A stretch of DNA of 64,000 nt from Anaerolineales bacterium (lineage in GTDB: Bacteria > Chloroflexota > Anaerolineae > Anaerolineales > Villigracilaceae). Location: NCBI GenBank assembly GCA_016932715.1, contig JAFGCG010000084.1:1-64000 (forward strand). The letters run 5' to 3'. Made by a program: the position numbers and the translations under genes. Below, one piece after another: positions 26,553 to 34,621 of this stretch (the first letter of the stretch is position 1; the number at the start of each line of letters is the position of its first letter). The notes beneath the pieces were generated by a model that saw only the letters and a list, made by a program, of their open reading frames with translations, was not told where the DNA came from and did not search any database.

Positions 26553-27986
26553 ATGTCCACTGCAAACCCCAAAATTCCGCGCTATCAGGAACTTGCCGAA
26601 CGACTTGCCGAGTTGATTCATCAGGGCACGTATCCGCCCGGTACGCGCATCCCATCCGTGCGACAGATGAGCGGACAGCAAAATTTGAGCATCAGCACTG
26701 TTCTCGAGGCATATTCCTTATTGGAAAGACAGGGGCTGATCGAGGCCCGCCCGCAATCCGGTTATTACGTTCACACCCAGCCCGAGGAGCGATTGCCCGA
26801 ACCGGAAACCTCCTCCCCGCGGCGCGATCCCAGTCTGGTCAGCCTGCATGAACTGGTCATGATGCTCATGCGAGACTCGGCGAACCCAAACCTGGTCCAG
26901 CTGGGTGCGGCGCTTCCCCATCTCGACAGCCAGCTCATTCAAAAGCTCAATCGAGTCATTGCGAAGGTCATCCGCCACCAGGGTGTCAATGCACACCAGT
27001 ATCACTTCCCGCCGGGACTGGAAAAACTGCGCACCCAGATCGCGCGGCGGATGGTCAATGCGGGCTGTCATCTCTCCCCCGCGGATATCCTGATCACCTC
27101 CGGAGGGACGGAAGCCATTGACTTCAGCCTGCATGCGGTCTGCCGGCCGGGCGATATCGTTGCGATCGAGTCGCCTTCCTATTTCGGCGCGTTCCAGACG
27201 CTCGAGGTGCACGGTTTGCGGGCGCTGGAGATCCCCACCCATCCGCGGGACGGCATCAGCCTGGAGGCGCTGGAGTTTGCGATCGAACACAACCCCATCC
27301 GGGCAGTTTTTGTGATCTCCAATTTCAACAATCCACTCGGCAGTAAAATCCCGGATGACAGGAAAAAAGCGCTGGTGGAGCTGCTCGCCAGGCACGAAAT
27401 CCCCCTGATCGAGAATGATATTTCGGGTGAGCTGTATTTCGGGGAAAAACGCCCCCTGGTCTGTAAAGCCTTTGACACAAAAGGATTGGTCCTCCTGGTA
27501 TCGTCCTTCTCCAAGGATATCAGCCCGGGGCTGCACCTGGGATGGGTCGCGGCGGGGCGCTACAGCGCCGAAATGGAGTGGCTCAAATTCACCCTTAGTC
27601 CCTCTCCCACCCTGCCGCAGCTGGTGATCGCTGAATTCCTGGCAGGCGGCAGCTACGACCAGTCTCTCCGCCGCATCCGGCGCGAATATGCCCGCAATGT
27701 GGAACGGATGTCAGATGCAGTCATGCGCTATTTCCCGGAGGGCACACGTTTAACGCGTCCATCCGGCGGCCTGGTCCTCTGGGTGCAGTTGCCGGAGAAT
27801 GTCGATTCGCTCGAGCTCTATAAGATCGCCCTGCAGGGCGGGATTACGCTTGTCCCCGGACATGTTTTCTCCGCCACCTACCAGTTTTCGAATTTCATTC
27901 GCCTGAATGCGGCTGAGTTCAATTATTCCACGGAACGCGCAATCGAGCGTTTGGGAGGGATGATCGTCGAGCTGGCAAAACGATAA
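26553..27986 (+). CDS. MocR-family regulator (GntR HTH fused to aminotransferase domain)
   Basis: About 477 residues. Residues 8-75 are a GntR winged helix: YQELAERLAELIHQGTYPPG, SVRQMSGQQNLSISTVLEAY and GYYVH. From about 115 on it has a fold type I PLP aminotransferase domain with YHFPPGLEKLRTQIARRM, ITSGGTEAIDFSL, FNNPLGSKIP, END and the PLP lysine in SSFSKDISPGLHLGW. Such regulators sense PLP or an amino compound. The start at 26553 has no Shine-Dalgarno sequence. The operator at 26489-26550 suggests autoregulation and possibly control of the divergent DUF2917 gene. Confidence 0.92.
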   Translation: MSTANPKIPRYQELAERLAELIHQGTYPPGTRIPSVRQMSGQQNLSISTVLEAYSLLERQGLIEARPQSGYYVHTQPEERLPEPETSSPRRDPSLVSLHELVMMLMRDSANPNLVQLGAALPHLDSQLIQKLNRVIAKVIRHQGVNAHQYHFPPGLEKLRTQIARRMVNAGCHLSPADILITSGGTEAIDFSLHAVCRPGDIVAIESPSYFGAFQTLEVHGLRALEIPTHPRDGISLEALEFAIEHNPIRAVFVISNFNNPLGSKIPDDRKKALVELLARHEIPLIENDISGELYFGEKRPLVCKAFDTKGLVLLVSSFSKDISPGLHLGWVAAGRYSAEMEWLKFTLSPSPTLPQLVIAEFLAGGSYDQSLRRIRREYARNVERMSDAVMRYFPEGTRLTRPSGGLVLWVQLPENVDSLELYKIALQGGITLVPGHVFSATYQFSNFIRLNAAEFNYSTERAIERLGGMIVELAKR

Positions 27987-28082
27987 TGGAAATCTGCTTG
28001 CAGCGCAGAAGAAGGATCAGGTGCAGCTGACTGAGATTGAACGGTAAGCGGCACACGCGGAGACAGGAAGGGAAGCATGGTC

Positions 28083-28200
28083 TTCTCAAAGTTAAAAATG
28101 AGTCCACGAATTCACGCTAATCTTCGCGAATCTTTTGCAAATTAGCGCCAGTTCGCGGAGATTAGCGGACAAAATGCGTGGCCTACCCGGACTTTGAGAA
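28083..28200. repeat. Palindromic intergenic element with TTCTCAAAGT ends
   Basis: TTCTCAAAGT (28083-28092) and ACTTTGAGAA (28191-28200) bound a stretch with CGCTAATCTTCGCGAA and GGAGATTAGCG, which also pair. The rest of 27987-28300 shows no gene. Confidence 0.6.
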
Positions 28201-28300
28201 AGCCATTAGGAAGGGAAGTTTGTCATCTTGCTTTATCCGCCAGAGTCTGCAATAATAATCATATCCTTCCTGTACAGTGGGAATCAAAAAGGAGGTTACC

Positions 28301-29290
28301 ATGCCACTGTCTGATCTGTTCAAAAAATCGTCCCCAAAAGAGCCTCAGAAAGACAACCCCTTCGGCTCGCCGGAATTGCAGAAGCAACGCTATGACGCCG
28401 CCATGGAAGTGCTTGCCGTGCTGCAGGAGTACTTCCTTGCCCCAGATGGCAGGGACCATGCTGGAACCGTTCTATCCACGGCGGCCTGGCTTGCCGGAAC
28501 AAGCCTGTATCGATCATTGAATTACAGGCACAATCCCGCTCCGGGCACCGTCGTGCTCTCAGACGAAGTGAATGAAGAGTGGCCAAAGTTAATGCGGCTT
28601 TTCATGTACTATTGTCAGCGGAACGGGATCTCTTTCACGCCCGAACAACTGGTCCTCACTCCCCCCGACGAACACAAACCGCGCATGGAGATACTTCAGG
28701 TTCAGGAGAAATTCCAGGATCGATACAATGCGATCATGAAAAAACATGGTCTGGACGATCGGGACGGAGCCAGGGCCGGTATGATCGTTTGCTCCGTCCT
28801 GTTCCAGTATCACTGTACAAGTGTCAAAGACATCGACCCTCTGGTAGCCGCAGGGATCGTATCGATGGGCATTGTCGCAGGGGCGAAAACAGCCCCTCTG
28901 CCGTTAGGATCGGGAAACTCAATGGATAACGCATCGGAGGAAAAGGCAATGAACAATAATCGTCTTGTGTTGGGAGAACCGGATGCCGCCATTCAGGATG
29001 CACTGGATAATGGCGGAGTCTTTGTTGATATACACCCCGAGGTATTGAGAACACTGCAGGCAGGAAATATCGATCCATATCTTGTGTACGAACAGGCGTT
29101 GCTTGCTCAAATCGAAAAGAAGATTTCGAGAATCGACTTTGTCCAGGCGGATGTGGATCAGCTCTTCGCTGAATGGAACGGGAAACCTGAGAGGGAGATA
29201 CCCATCCATGTCAGATTGATCATCTGGCTGAAAAACAACGCCAAAACGCATGGATATGAACAGAGTGGAAACAGCTGGGTATTGAAGTAA
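28301..29290 (+). CDS. Hypothetical protein
   Basis: A 329-residue protein with AAGGAGGT before the ATG at 28301. I do not recognise it. The N-terminal 210 residues look helical, with VLSTAAWLAGTSLYRSLNY and a weakly hydrophobic VAAGIVSMGIVAGAK that is too short and polar-flanked to be a sure membrane segment. After a Ser/Gly/Asn linker (about 212-230) a second small domain follows (about 231-329). The two halves may be separate domains. It is a single gene flanked by palindromes. Confidence 0.7.
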   Translation: MPLSDLFKKSSPKEPQKDNPFGSPELQKQRYDAAMEVLAVLQEYFLAPDGRDHAGTVLSTAAWLAGTSLYRSLNYRHNPAPGTVVLSDEVNEEWPKLMRLFMYYCQRNGISFTPEQLVLTPPDEHKPRMEILQVQEKFQDRYNAIMKKHGLDDRDGARAGMIVCSVLFQYHCTSVKDIDPLVAAGIVSMGIVAGAKTAPLPLGSGNSMDNASEEKAMNNNRLVLGEPDAAIQDALDNGGVFVDIHPEVLRTLQAGNIDPYLVYEQALLAQIEKKISRIDFVQADVDQLFAEWNGKPEREIPIHVRLIIWLKNNAKTHGYEQSGNSWVLK

Positions 29291-29310
29291 GGGCGAGGCA
29301 TGCCTCGCCC
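29291..29310. terminator. Perfect 20-base palindrome after the hypothetical gene
   Basis: GGGCGAGGCATGCCTCGCCC begins directly after the stop of the upstream gene and is followed by CTACGTGTTTTTG. It may act as a terminator and looks like a dispersed repeat unit. Confidence 0.6.
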
Positions 29311-29448
29311 CTACGTGTTTTTGTAAAACTCCACAATCTGTGCCGCAAAATCGATTAGGCTCCTGCGCAGGGACCCAGGCTTGAGCACTTCCGCGGCGAG
29401 AGGCGTATCCGCGCGCAGAATGGAGGCTGGGATTCGTACTCCCGGCAT
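29311..29448 (-). pseudogene. C-terminal remnant resembling a WYL-domain regulator
   Basis: Minus strand: LAAEVLKPGSLRRSLIDFAA, then QIVEFYKNT and a TAG at 29311-29313. This resembles the end of WYL regulators; compare AEVLSPRELRRALRETALKL in the intact gene at 36362. Nothing of the N-terminal domains is present. Another short coding-like end on the plus strand (LEMPGEQPITLDLHLPITE, up to about 29508) is not identified. Confidence 0.45.
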
Positions 29449-29513
29449 TGGAGATGCCCGGGGAACAGCCCATCACCCTCGACCTGCATCTGCCGATCAC
29501 AGAATAAAAAGAA

Positions 29514-29545
29514 GAGGTTGTCACATCGGGTGACAGCCTCTTTGT
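29514..29545 (-). terminator. Hairpin terminator of the secreted protein gene
   Basis: GAGGTTGTCAC (29514-29524) pairs with GTGACAGCCTC (29530-29540) with one G-U pair. On the minus strand it is followed by TTCTTTTTATT. Confidence 0.85.
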
Positions 29546-29569
29546 GATTAAAGTATCCTTGCAAGGAGG

Positions 29570-30127
29570 CTACTTATGGCAGTAAAGACCGCCTATCGAA
29601 TCAATTCCCACAATGTCGCTGCCATCTACCCAGCCTTCAGCACTACTATGCACTTGCGCAAGCGTAGACCCGAAAATAAATTCAGTGTATGTGTCTCCGC
29701 CGCCGGTGAGGAAGGTTACATCCGCGCCGGGCCCCGTCCCCGCGGGACAGGCAAGAGGTGTGTTTCCGTACAATACTGCTGGCTTGTACGGTATAGTCAC
29801 ATAGAAGCCCTGGCCTGCCAGAGAGAGAATGCCCATTTCGCCTGCATGGCGCGTAAGCCTGCTACCTGCCACACAGATGATTTTCTCCGCCTTTTTATTG
29901 ACCGTGCAATACACATTAAAAGACTTCGAGCCAACAGTGATGCGCGCGCCTTTGACATCTGCATTTTTATAACCTGATGCATCAAAAACAAACACCACTC
30001 CTTTCCCCCAGACAAAGCGCGCCCCGCTATAGGTGATCGTCCCTGCAGCCGTGGCCTGCTCTACGCTGAGCCACAGGGTAGCGGCAAGAATAACCAGGAT
30101 CATGACCAAGAACATAAATTTTCTCAT
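29570..30127 (-). CDS. Secreted protein of unknown function
   Basis: A 185-residue protein with a clear Sec signal (hydrophobic 5-20, likely cleavage after ATAA near residue 27). The mature part is beta-rich, Gly-rich and has several cysteines (YCTVN, IICVAG, LACPAG, LYCHK). No family is recognised. GGAGTG lies seven bases before the ATG, and a strong terminator follows. It stands alone. Confidence 0.75.
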   Translation of the reverse strand: MRKFMFLVMILVILAATLWLSVEQATAAGTITYSGARFVWGKGVVFVFDASGYKNADVKGARITVGSKSFNVYCTVNKKAEKIICVAGSRLTRHAGEMGILSLAGQGFYVTIPYKPAVLYGNTPLACPAGTGPGADVTFLTGGGDTYTEFIFGSTLAQVHSSAEGWVDGSDIVGIDSIGGLYCHK

Positions 30128-30249
30128 TGTTTTTCACTCCGATGCTTAGTAGTTGAGCTTGTGCTGAAATGCACAATACATGACGGGAAGCCCTGAGGCT
30201 TGAACATTACAGATATGATAATTGGCATAAAAACCTATAGAAAACAAAG

Positions 30250-30279
30250 ACCGGGACGGAGGCAAGCCTCCATCCCGGT
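30250..30279 (-). terminator. Hairpin terminator of the small membrane protein gene
   Basis: ACCGGGACGGAGG (30250-30262) pairs with CCTCCATCCCGGT (30267-30279). On the minus strand TTTGTTTT follows. Confidence 0.85.
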
Positions 30280-30300
30280 TCAAATACAAGCGCCTGTCAC

Positions 30301-30810
30301 TCAATCCGGCGCGAGGAAGAAATTATCCGGTACATGGAAGGAGAAACCCACATACGTGAGGAACGCTGCCAGGAATGCGATCACGATCAGGCTCTTCAGT
30401 GCCGGGCGCAGCTCCATTCCGTCCAGAGGTTCTTCGAGCCGGATCGAAAAATAAAGCCCGAACGCCGTCATCACCACCGCCCAGGTCAGGTCGGCGGCAC
30501 GCGGCAGGGTGATCCCGACGGCCTCGACCGCATAGTACGTGGCGATCATCATCCACGGTACGGCCGCCAGGATCAGCATGCGCGCGTAGAAGAACGATGC
30601 GGGCAGGCCCTTTGTGCGAAGCCGGAAGAAATCGATCATGCTCAGGATGAGATAGGCGTAGAACAACATTTTCATGTGGGCATAAACGGATTCGATGCCT
30701 TCGCCGAGAAGTGTCCCAATCACACCGGGCAGGAAACGGTCCGCCTCATGAAAGAAAAGGTACAGCAGATACCCCAGCAAAAATTTTGCCCATGGGAATT
30801 TCGCGCGCAT
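30301..30810 (-). CDS. Small integral membrane protein
   Basis: A 169-residue protein with about four to five membrane segments (near residues 8-25, 48-62, 76-97, 107-125 and 138-155). The N-terminus is basic, so it probably faces the cytosol. No family is recognised. CAGGAG lies just before the ATG and a terminator follows, so it is a single-gene unit. Confidence 0.7.
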   Translation of the reverse strand: MRAKFPWAKFLLGYLLYLFFHEADRFLPGVIGTLLGEGIESVYAHMKMLFYAYLILSMIDFFRLRTKGLPASFFYARMLILAAVPWMMIATYYAVEAVGITLPRAADLTWAVVMTAFGLYFSIRLEEPLDGMELRPALKSLIVIAFLAAFLTYVGFSFHVPDNFFLAPD

Positions 30811-30904
30811 GTTGTTCTCCTGAGTAAGGTAAATTATACAGCACCGGGAGCAGGCCCGGTTTTATTCACTGCGGGTTCTCCCGTATTTCGCGGGAAAAGG
30901 CTCA

Positions 30905-31044
30905 ACCACGAAGGGCACGACACTTGCACCTGCATGCAAGTGCAGGTGAGCACACAAAGGGAGGAACAAGGTTTGATTTTACGGGCTTTTTTCCTTCGTG
31001 ACCTTTGTGTCATTTCGACTTCGCTCAATGCAAGCCTTTGTGGT
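30905..31044. repeat. 140-base element with ACCACGAAGG / CCTTTGTGGT ends
   Basis: The ends (30905-30914 and 31035-31044) are inverted repeats with one mismatch. Inside lies a second palindrome around CACCTGCATGCAAGTGCAGG and a short CGACTTCGCTCAATGCAAG insert like the other repeat family. It fills most of the gap 30811-31165; no gene is seen there. Confidence 0.75.
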
Positions 31045-31165
31045 GAGAAAGGGTTTTCCGTTAAAACGGTAGAGTCTCACTGCGCTGATTCCTTCCAAAA
31101 ATCAGGCACTCATGCTATATACTTGCCGTTGCTTTTGTCTGCGCAATAAAAACAAGGATTAATCA

Positions 31166-33055
31166 ATGTTCTCATCCATACAAGGCAAGGTGAAGAATAT
31201 CCGGATTTCAAAGGTTGAGATTGCGCTCCTTTTTTTCCTGCTTCTCTTTGGCACCCCCATGATCGTGTTGATCCCGCCGGGCGCCGGGTACGATGAAGAG
31301 GATCACCTCGTCCGCGTCTGGGAGTTGTCCGCATTCTCCTTCATCCCCGGGCAGATGTCCCCGCAGGAGATGAAATATCCAACGCTGTTTCGGGACTTTG
31401 CTTACCGGCAGCAAGGCAGCACAGGCACACTCGCAGCGGAATTCTGGCAAAAATATACCCGAGCCTCATTTTATGAATATGGGTTTGTACGCCGGGAATT
31501 AAATACCAAATCCGTTTATTCGCCCGCCTTGCTGTTGCCGCAAGCGCTCACCTTGCGCCTCCTGGGCCGCAGCCTGGACCTGCCAGCCCTGCCCGTTTTC
31601 TACGCCTGCCGGTTCGCCAGTTTGTTAAGTTATTTACTCCTGATCTGGCTGGCGATCCGCTGGATACCCTTTGGCAAGTGGATCTTGCTCGTCCTGGCCG
31701 CCGCTCCCATGGCTTTATTCCAGGCGACAACGATCAGCCCGGACGCCATTTCCAATGGCATAGCATTTTTATTCATTGCAGGCTGCCTGCGAGCAACGGA
31801 ATTCAAAGAAATTGGCTGGAGAGAATTTGGTAACCTGGCATTTTTGATTTTTTTGCTTTTTCTGGGAAAGCTCAATCTCATACCCTTAATTCTGCTCCTC
31901 TTGCTCGTGATCCCGCCCTCGCGATTTCCCAAAAAGGGAATGTACGCTTTGCTGCTGGTAACGGCTGTCATTCTCTTTCTGGTGGAAATAGTCGGCTGGT
32001 ACATCATTGCCTCGGCACGCTCTGACCCACTCATGGCAAACGACGCAAATCCTGTTGCGCAGCTGCGCTATCTGGCAAGTCACCCGTTTGCCTTTCCTCA
32101 AATCATCGTTAAAGACCTGATCACAAATGGCTGGACATACTTCCAGGGCTGGATCAATGGATATGGCTACTATTACTGGACTCCGCCCCAGGTCGTTTCG
32201 CTCTTCTTCCTCCTGGGCCTGGTGGCCGTACTATTGAGCGACTCGACCCGTGAGCAGATCGGCAGGAAATCCCGGATCGTCTTTATTTTCGTATTTGTGA
32301 CGGGTTATCTCGCCACGCTGGGAGCCGAATATACGACGTTCACCCCCGTTGGCTCCGATCAGGTTTTTGGCATGCAGGGAAGGTATTTCATCCCTCTGGC
32401 TCCCCTGCTTTTTCTGACACTGGCAAGCCTCTCCTGGCTGCGAAAAATTGCCACTCCAGCCTCAAAGTGGATCATTCTCTTTTTAGCTGTCACCCTGACT
32501 CTCAATACGGCGGGCCTATATCTTTCCTTCCATGTACCCTGCGGGTCCACATTTTATCAAACAGGGTTGTGTTACCGGCCTCTTGTCAGGGACTTCTCCA
32601 GTGAGACCCATGTCTCCCAGCCAATTTCGAATGAGCTATCACTTGCTCAGGAAATCCAGGTTGCCTGTAGCGGACTGACAGAACTGCGCCTCATGCTGAT
32701 CCCATCTGCAGCCGGGGACCAGGGGATAACGCGTTTCGTTTTGCAGGAGTCAAGCAGCAATCAGATCCTGCTCGACAGCCTGGTTACGAACAATCAGATC
32801 GCCACGGAGGACTGGTATCCGTTGCGTTTTGAGCCAGACTGGAAGTCAGCAGGAAAACAATACGTTCTTATGGTTTCCAGTACAAATACGCCAGACGGCC
32901 AGGGGCTTAAATTTCTTTATAGTCCACAATCTGATTTTGACCGGGGAAATCTCTATCAGAACGGAGAACCAGGGGAAGAGGACCTTGTTCTGCAATACGG
33001 CTGCGCCACCGGCCTGCGAAAAATATGGCTGACTGGCCAGGTCCAAAAACCTTGA
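31166..33055 (+). CDS. DUF2142-type polytopic membrane protein
   Basis: A 629-residue protein with about ten to twelve membrane segments in the first two-thirds and an outside domain of about 150 residues at the end. GYDEEDHLVRVWEL after the first segment matches the conserved acidic first loop of DUF2142, a GT-C-like family encoded in surface polysaccharide loci. The Asp/Glu pair there is the likely catalytic site if it is a glycosyltransferase. AAGGA precedes the ATG. The stop overlaps the -35 box of the downstream MerR promoter. Confidence 0.8.
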   Translation: MFSSIQGKVKNIRISKVEIALLFFLLLFGTPMIVLIPPGAGYDEEDHLVRVWELSAFSFIPGQMSPQEMKYPTLFRDFAYRQQGSTGTLAAEFWQKYTRASFYEYGFVRRELNTKSVYSPALLLPQALTLRLLGRSLDLPALPVFYACRFASLLSYLLLIWLAIRWIPFGKWILLVLAAAPMALFQATTISPDAISNGIAFLFIAGCLRATEFKEIGWREFGNLAFLIFLLFLGKLNLIPLILLLLLVIPPSRFPKKGMYALLLVTAVILFLVEIVGWYIIASARSDPLMANDANPVAQLRYLASHPFAFPQIIVKDLITNGWTYFQGWINGYGYYYWTPPQVVSLFFLLGLVAVLLSDSTREQIGRKSRIVFIFVFVTGYLATLGAEYTTFTPVGSDQVFGMQGRYFIPLAPLLFLTLASLSWLRKIATPASKWIILFLAVTLTLNTAGLYLSFHVPCGSTFYQTGLCYRPLVRDFSSETHVSQPISNELSLAQEIQVACSGLTELRLMLIPSAAGDQGITRFVLQESSSNQILLDSLVTNNQIATEDWYPLRFEPDWKSAGKQYVLMVSSTNTPDGQGLKFLYSPQSDFDRGNLYQNGEPGEEDLVLQYGCATGLRKIWLTGQVQKP

Positions 33056-33082
33056 CTTAGAGTACACTCTAAGTTGTAAACT
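33052..33082 (+). promoter_or_regulatory. MerR-type promoter with 19-base spacer and operator
   Basis: TTGACT (33052-33057) and TAAACT (33077-33082) are 19 bases apart, the hallmark of MerR-controlled promoters. The spacer holds ACTTAGAGT and ACTCTAAGT as a perfect inverted repeat with a two-base centre (33055-33074). Confidence 0.9.
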
Positions 33083-33088
33083 ATGCCC

Positions 33089-33484
33089 ATGGATATCCAA
33101 AAAGACAAACTCACAATCCAGGAGGTTGCCCAGGCGACAGGGCTGAGTGCACACACCCTGCGCTACTATGAGCGCGTCGGTCTCATCCACTCCATCGACC
33201 GGGAGCAGAACTCGCACCGTCGGTACACCGCGGACGATGTGGGCTGGATCGATTTCCTCACCAAGCTGCGCGCCACAGGCATGTCCATCAAAGACATGCA
33301 AAGATACGCGGAGCTGCAGCGACGAGGAGATGAAACATTACCCGAACGCGTGGAGATGCTGGAGGCGCTTCGGGACAAGGTAGAAGCGCATATGGATGAA
33401 TTGAACGAACATTTAAAACTGATCTACTACAAGATCGAACTCTATCAAAAAATTGTTGAAGAGAAAGAATTGGAAAAAGCCTGA
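33089..33484 (+). CDS. MerR-family transcription regulator
   Basis: A 131-residue regulator, starting at the second ATG (33089). The winged helix is TIQEVAQATGLSAHTLRYYE near residues 7-26 and RRYTADDVGWIDFLTKLRATG after it; the C-terminus is a coiled-coil dimerisation helix. It lacks the cysteines of metal-sensing MerR, so it fits the class sensing aldehydes or other small molecules. The -10 box ends at 33082, which would put the transcript start near 33089, so translation is probably leaderless. It controls the promoter it is transcribed from and, 12 bases downstream, the aldo/keto reductase. Confidence 0.92.
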   Translation: MDIQKDKLTIQEVAQATGLSAHTLRYYERVGLIHSIDREQNSHRRYTADDVGWIDFLTKLRATGMSIKDMQRYAELQRRGDETLPERVEMLEALRDKVEAHMDELNEHLKLIYYKIELYQKIVEEKELEKA

Positions 33485-33496
33485 AAGGAAGAACAG

Positions 33497-34507
33497 ATGA
33501 ATACAAGTACAAAATCATTCCAACGAACGTTGGGCCGCTCAGGTCTTAAAGTTAGTGCAATGGGCCTGGGGTGCTGGGCGATCGGCGGACCCTGGACATT
33601 CAACGGAATGCCCGCTGGCTGGAGCGACATCGACGATGCCGAGTCGCTGCGGGCTATCCGCCGCGCCCTCGAGCTGGGCGTCGATTTCTTCGACACCGCC
33701 GCCAACTATGGAGCGGGTCACAGCGAGCGGATTCTTGGCAAGGCTTTCAAGGGCCGCCGCGACCAGGTGATCATTGCCACAAAGTTCGGCTATCACGTGG
33801 ATGAAGCTGCCAAAGAGGTGAGCTACTACGATGATAAAGAAGAGGAGAGCAACGTCGCCAGCCGCCTGCGTGCCAGCCTGGAAGCCAGTCTCAAACGCCT
33901 CGACACCGATTACATCGACGTGTACCAGCTGCACGTTTGGGGATTGGTCATCGAACGTGCTCTGGAAGCCCGCGATATTCTGGAAGATCTGGTGAAGGAA
34001 GGCAAGATCCGCACCTACGGCTGGAGCACTGACCGTGTGGACGCGGTCAAAGCCTTCTCCACCTCTCCGAACTGTGGTGTCGTTCAGCAGCAGTTGAGCG
34101 TCCTGGACGGCAACATGGAACTCCTGGCACTGTGTGAGGAACTGAACCTGGCTAGTCTCAACCGCGGTCCCCTGGGCATGGGCCTGCTGACCGGCAAATT
34201 CACCCCTACAAGCAGTTTCGCCAGCAACGACGTACGCCATCACGTTCAATGGCATCCCGGCTTCAAAGACGGCAGGCCCACGCAGGATTGGCTCGACAAG
34301 CTGGCTTCTATCCGCGCAGTGCTGACCAGCAATGGCCGCACCCTTGCCCAGGGCGCCCTGGCGTGGATCTGGGCAAGGAGCGAAAAGACCATCCCGATCC
34401 CCGGCTTCAAGACCGTCTCCCAGGTGGAAGAAAATGCCAAAGCAATGGAGCTTGGTCCGCTGACAGCGGATCAAATGAAGGAAATCGATACGATCTTGGG
34501 AAGATGA
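33497..34507 (+). CDS. Aldo/keto reductase
   Basis: A 336-residue TIM-barrel NAD(P)H oxidoreductase that reduces carbonyl compounds. Catalytic tetrad: Asp in DFFDTAANYG, Tyr in the same block, Lys in ATKFGY and His in DVYQLHVWG. The C-terminal nucleotide-binding part has IPIPGFKTVSQVEEN. AAGGAAG precedes the ATG. It is the second gene of a MerR-controlled operon, a common layout for aldehyde or electrophile detoxification. Confidence 0.93.
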   Translation: MNTSTKSFQRTLGRSGLKVSAMGLGCWAIGGPWTFNGMPAGWSDIDDAESLRAIRRALELGVDFFDTAANYGAGHSERILGKAFKGRRDQVIIATKFGYHVDEAAKEVSYYDDKEEESNVASRLRASLEASLKRLDTDYIDVYQLHVWGLVIERALEARDILEDLVKEGKIRTYGWSTDRVDAVKAFSTSPNCGVVQQQLSVLDGNMELLALCEELNLASLNRGPLGMGLLTGKFTPTSSFASNDVRHHVQWHPGFKDGRPTQDWLDKLASIRAVLTSNGRTLAQGALAWIWARSEKTIPIPGFKTVSQVEENAKAMELGPLTADQMKEIDTILGR

Positions 34508-34528
34508 ATTTTCCTGGCAGAGATACAG

Positions 34529-34565
34529 AACCGCCGCTACGCTGAAAGCGTGCGGCGGTTTTGGT
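34529..34565 (+). terminator. Hairpin terminator of the MerR/aldo-keto operon
   Basis: AACCGCCGC with ACGC pairs with GCGTGCGGCGGTT around a short loop and is followed by TTGGTTT. Confidence 0.85.
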
Positions 34566-34574
34566 TTGAGTTAG

Positions 34575-34618
34575 GACATTAAAACCCTTCGTGCTTCTTC
34601 GTGTCCTTCGTGGTTTAG
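34575..34618. repeat. Half element of the ACCACGAAGG family
   Basis: CCTTCGTGCTTCTTCGTGTC followed by CTTCGTGGTTT matches the right end of the elements at 30905-31044 and 53487-53562. The left end is missing. Confidence 0.6.
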
Positions 34619-34621
34619 AAA

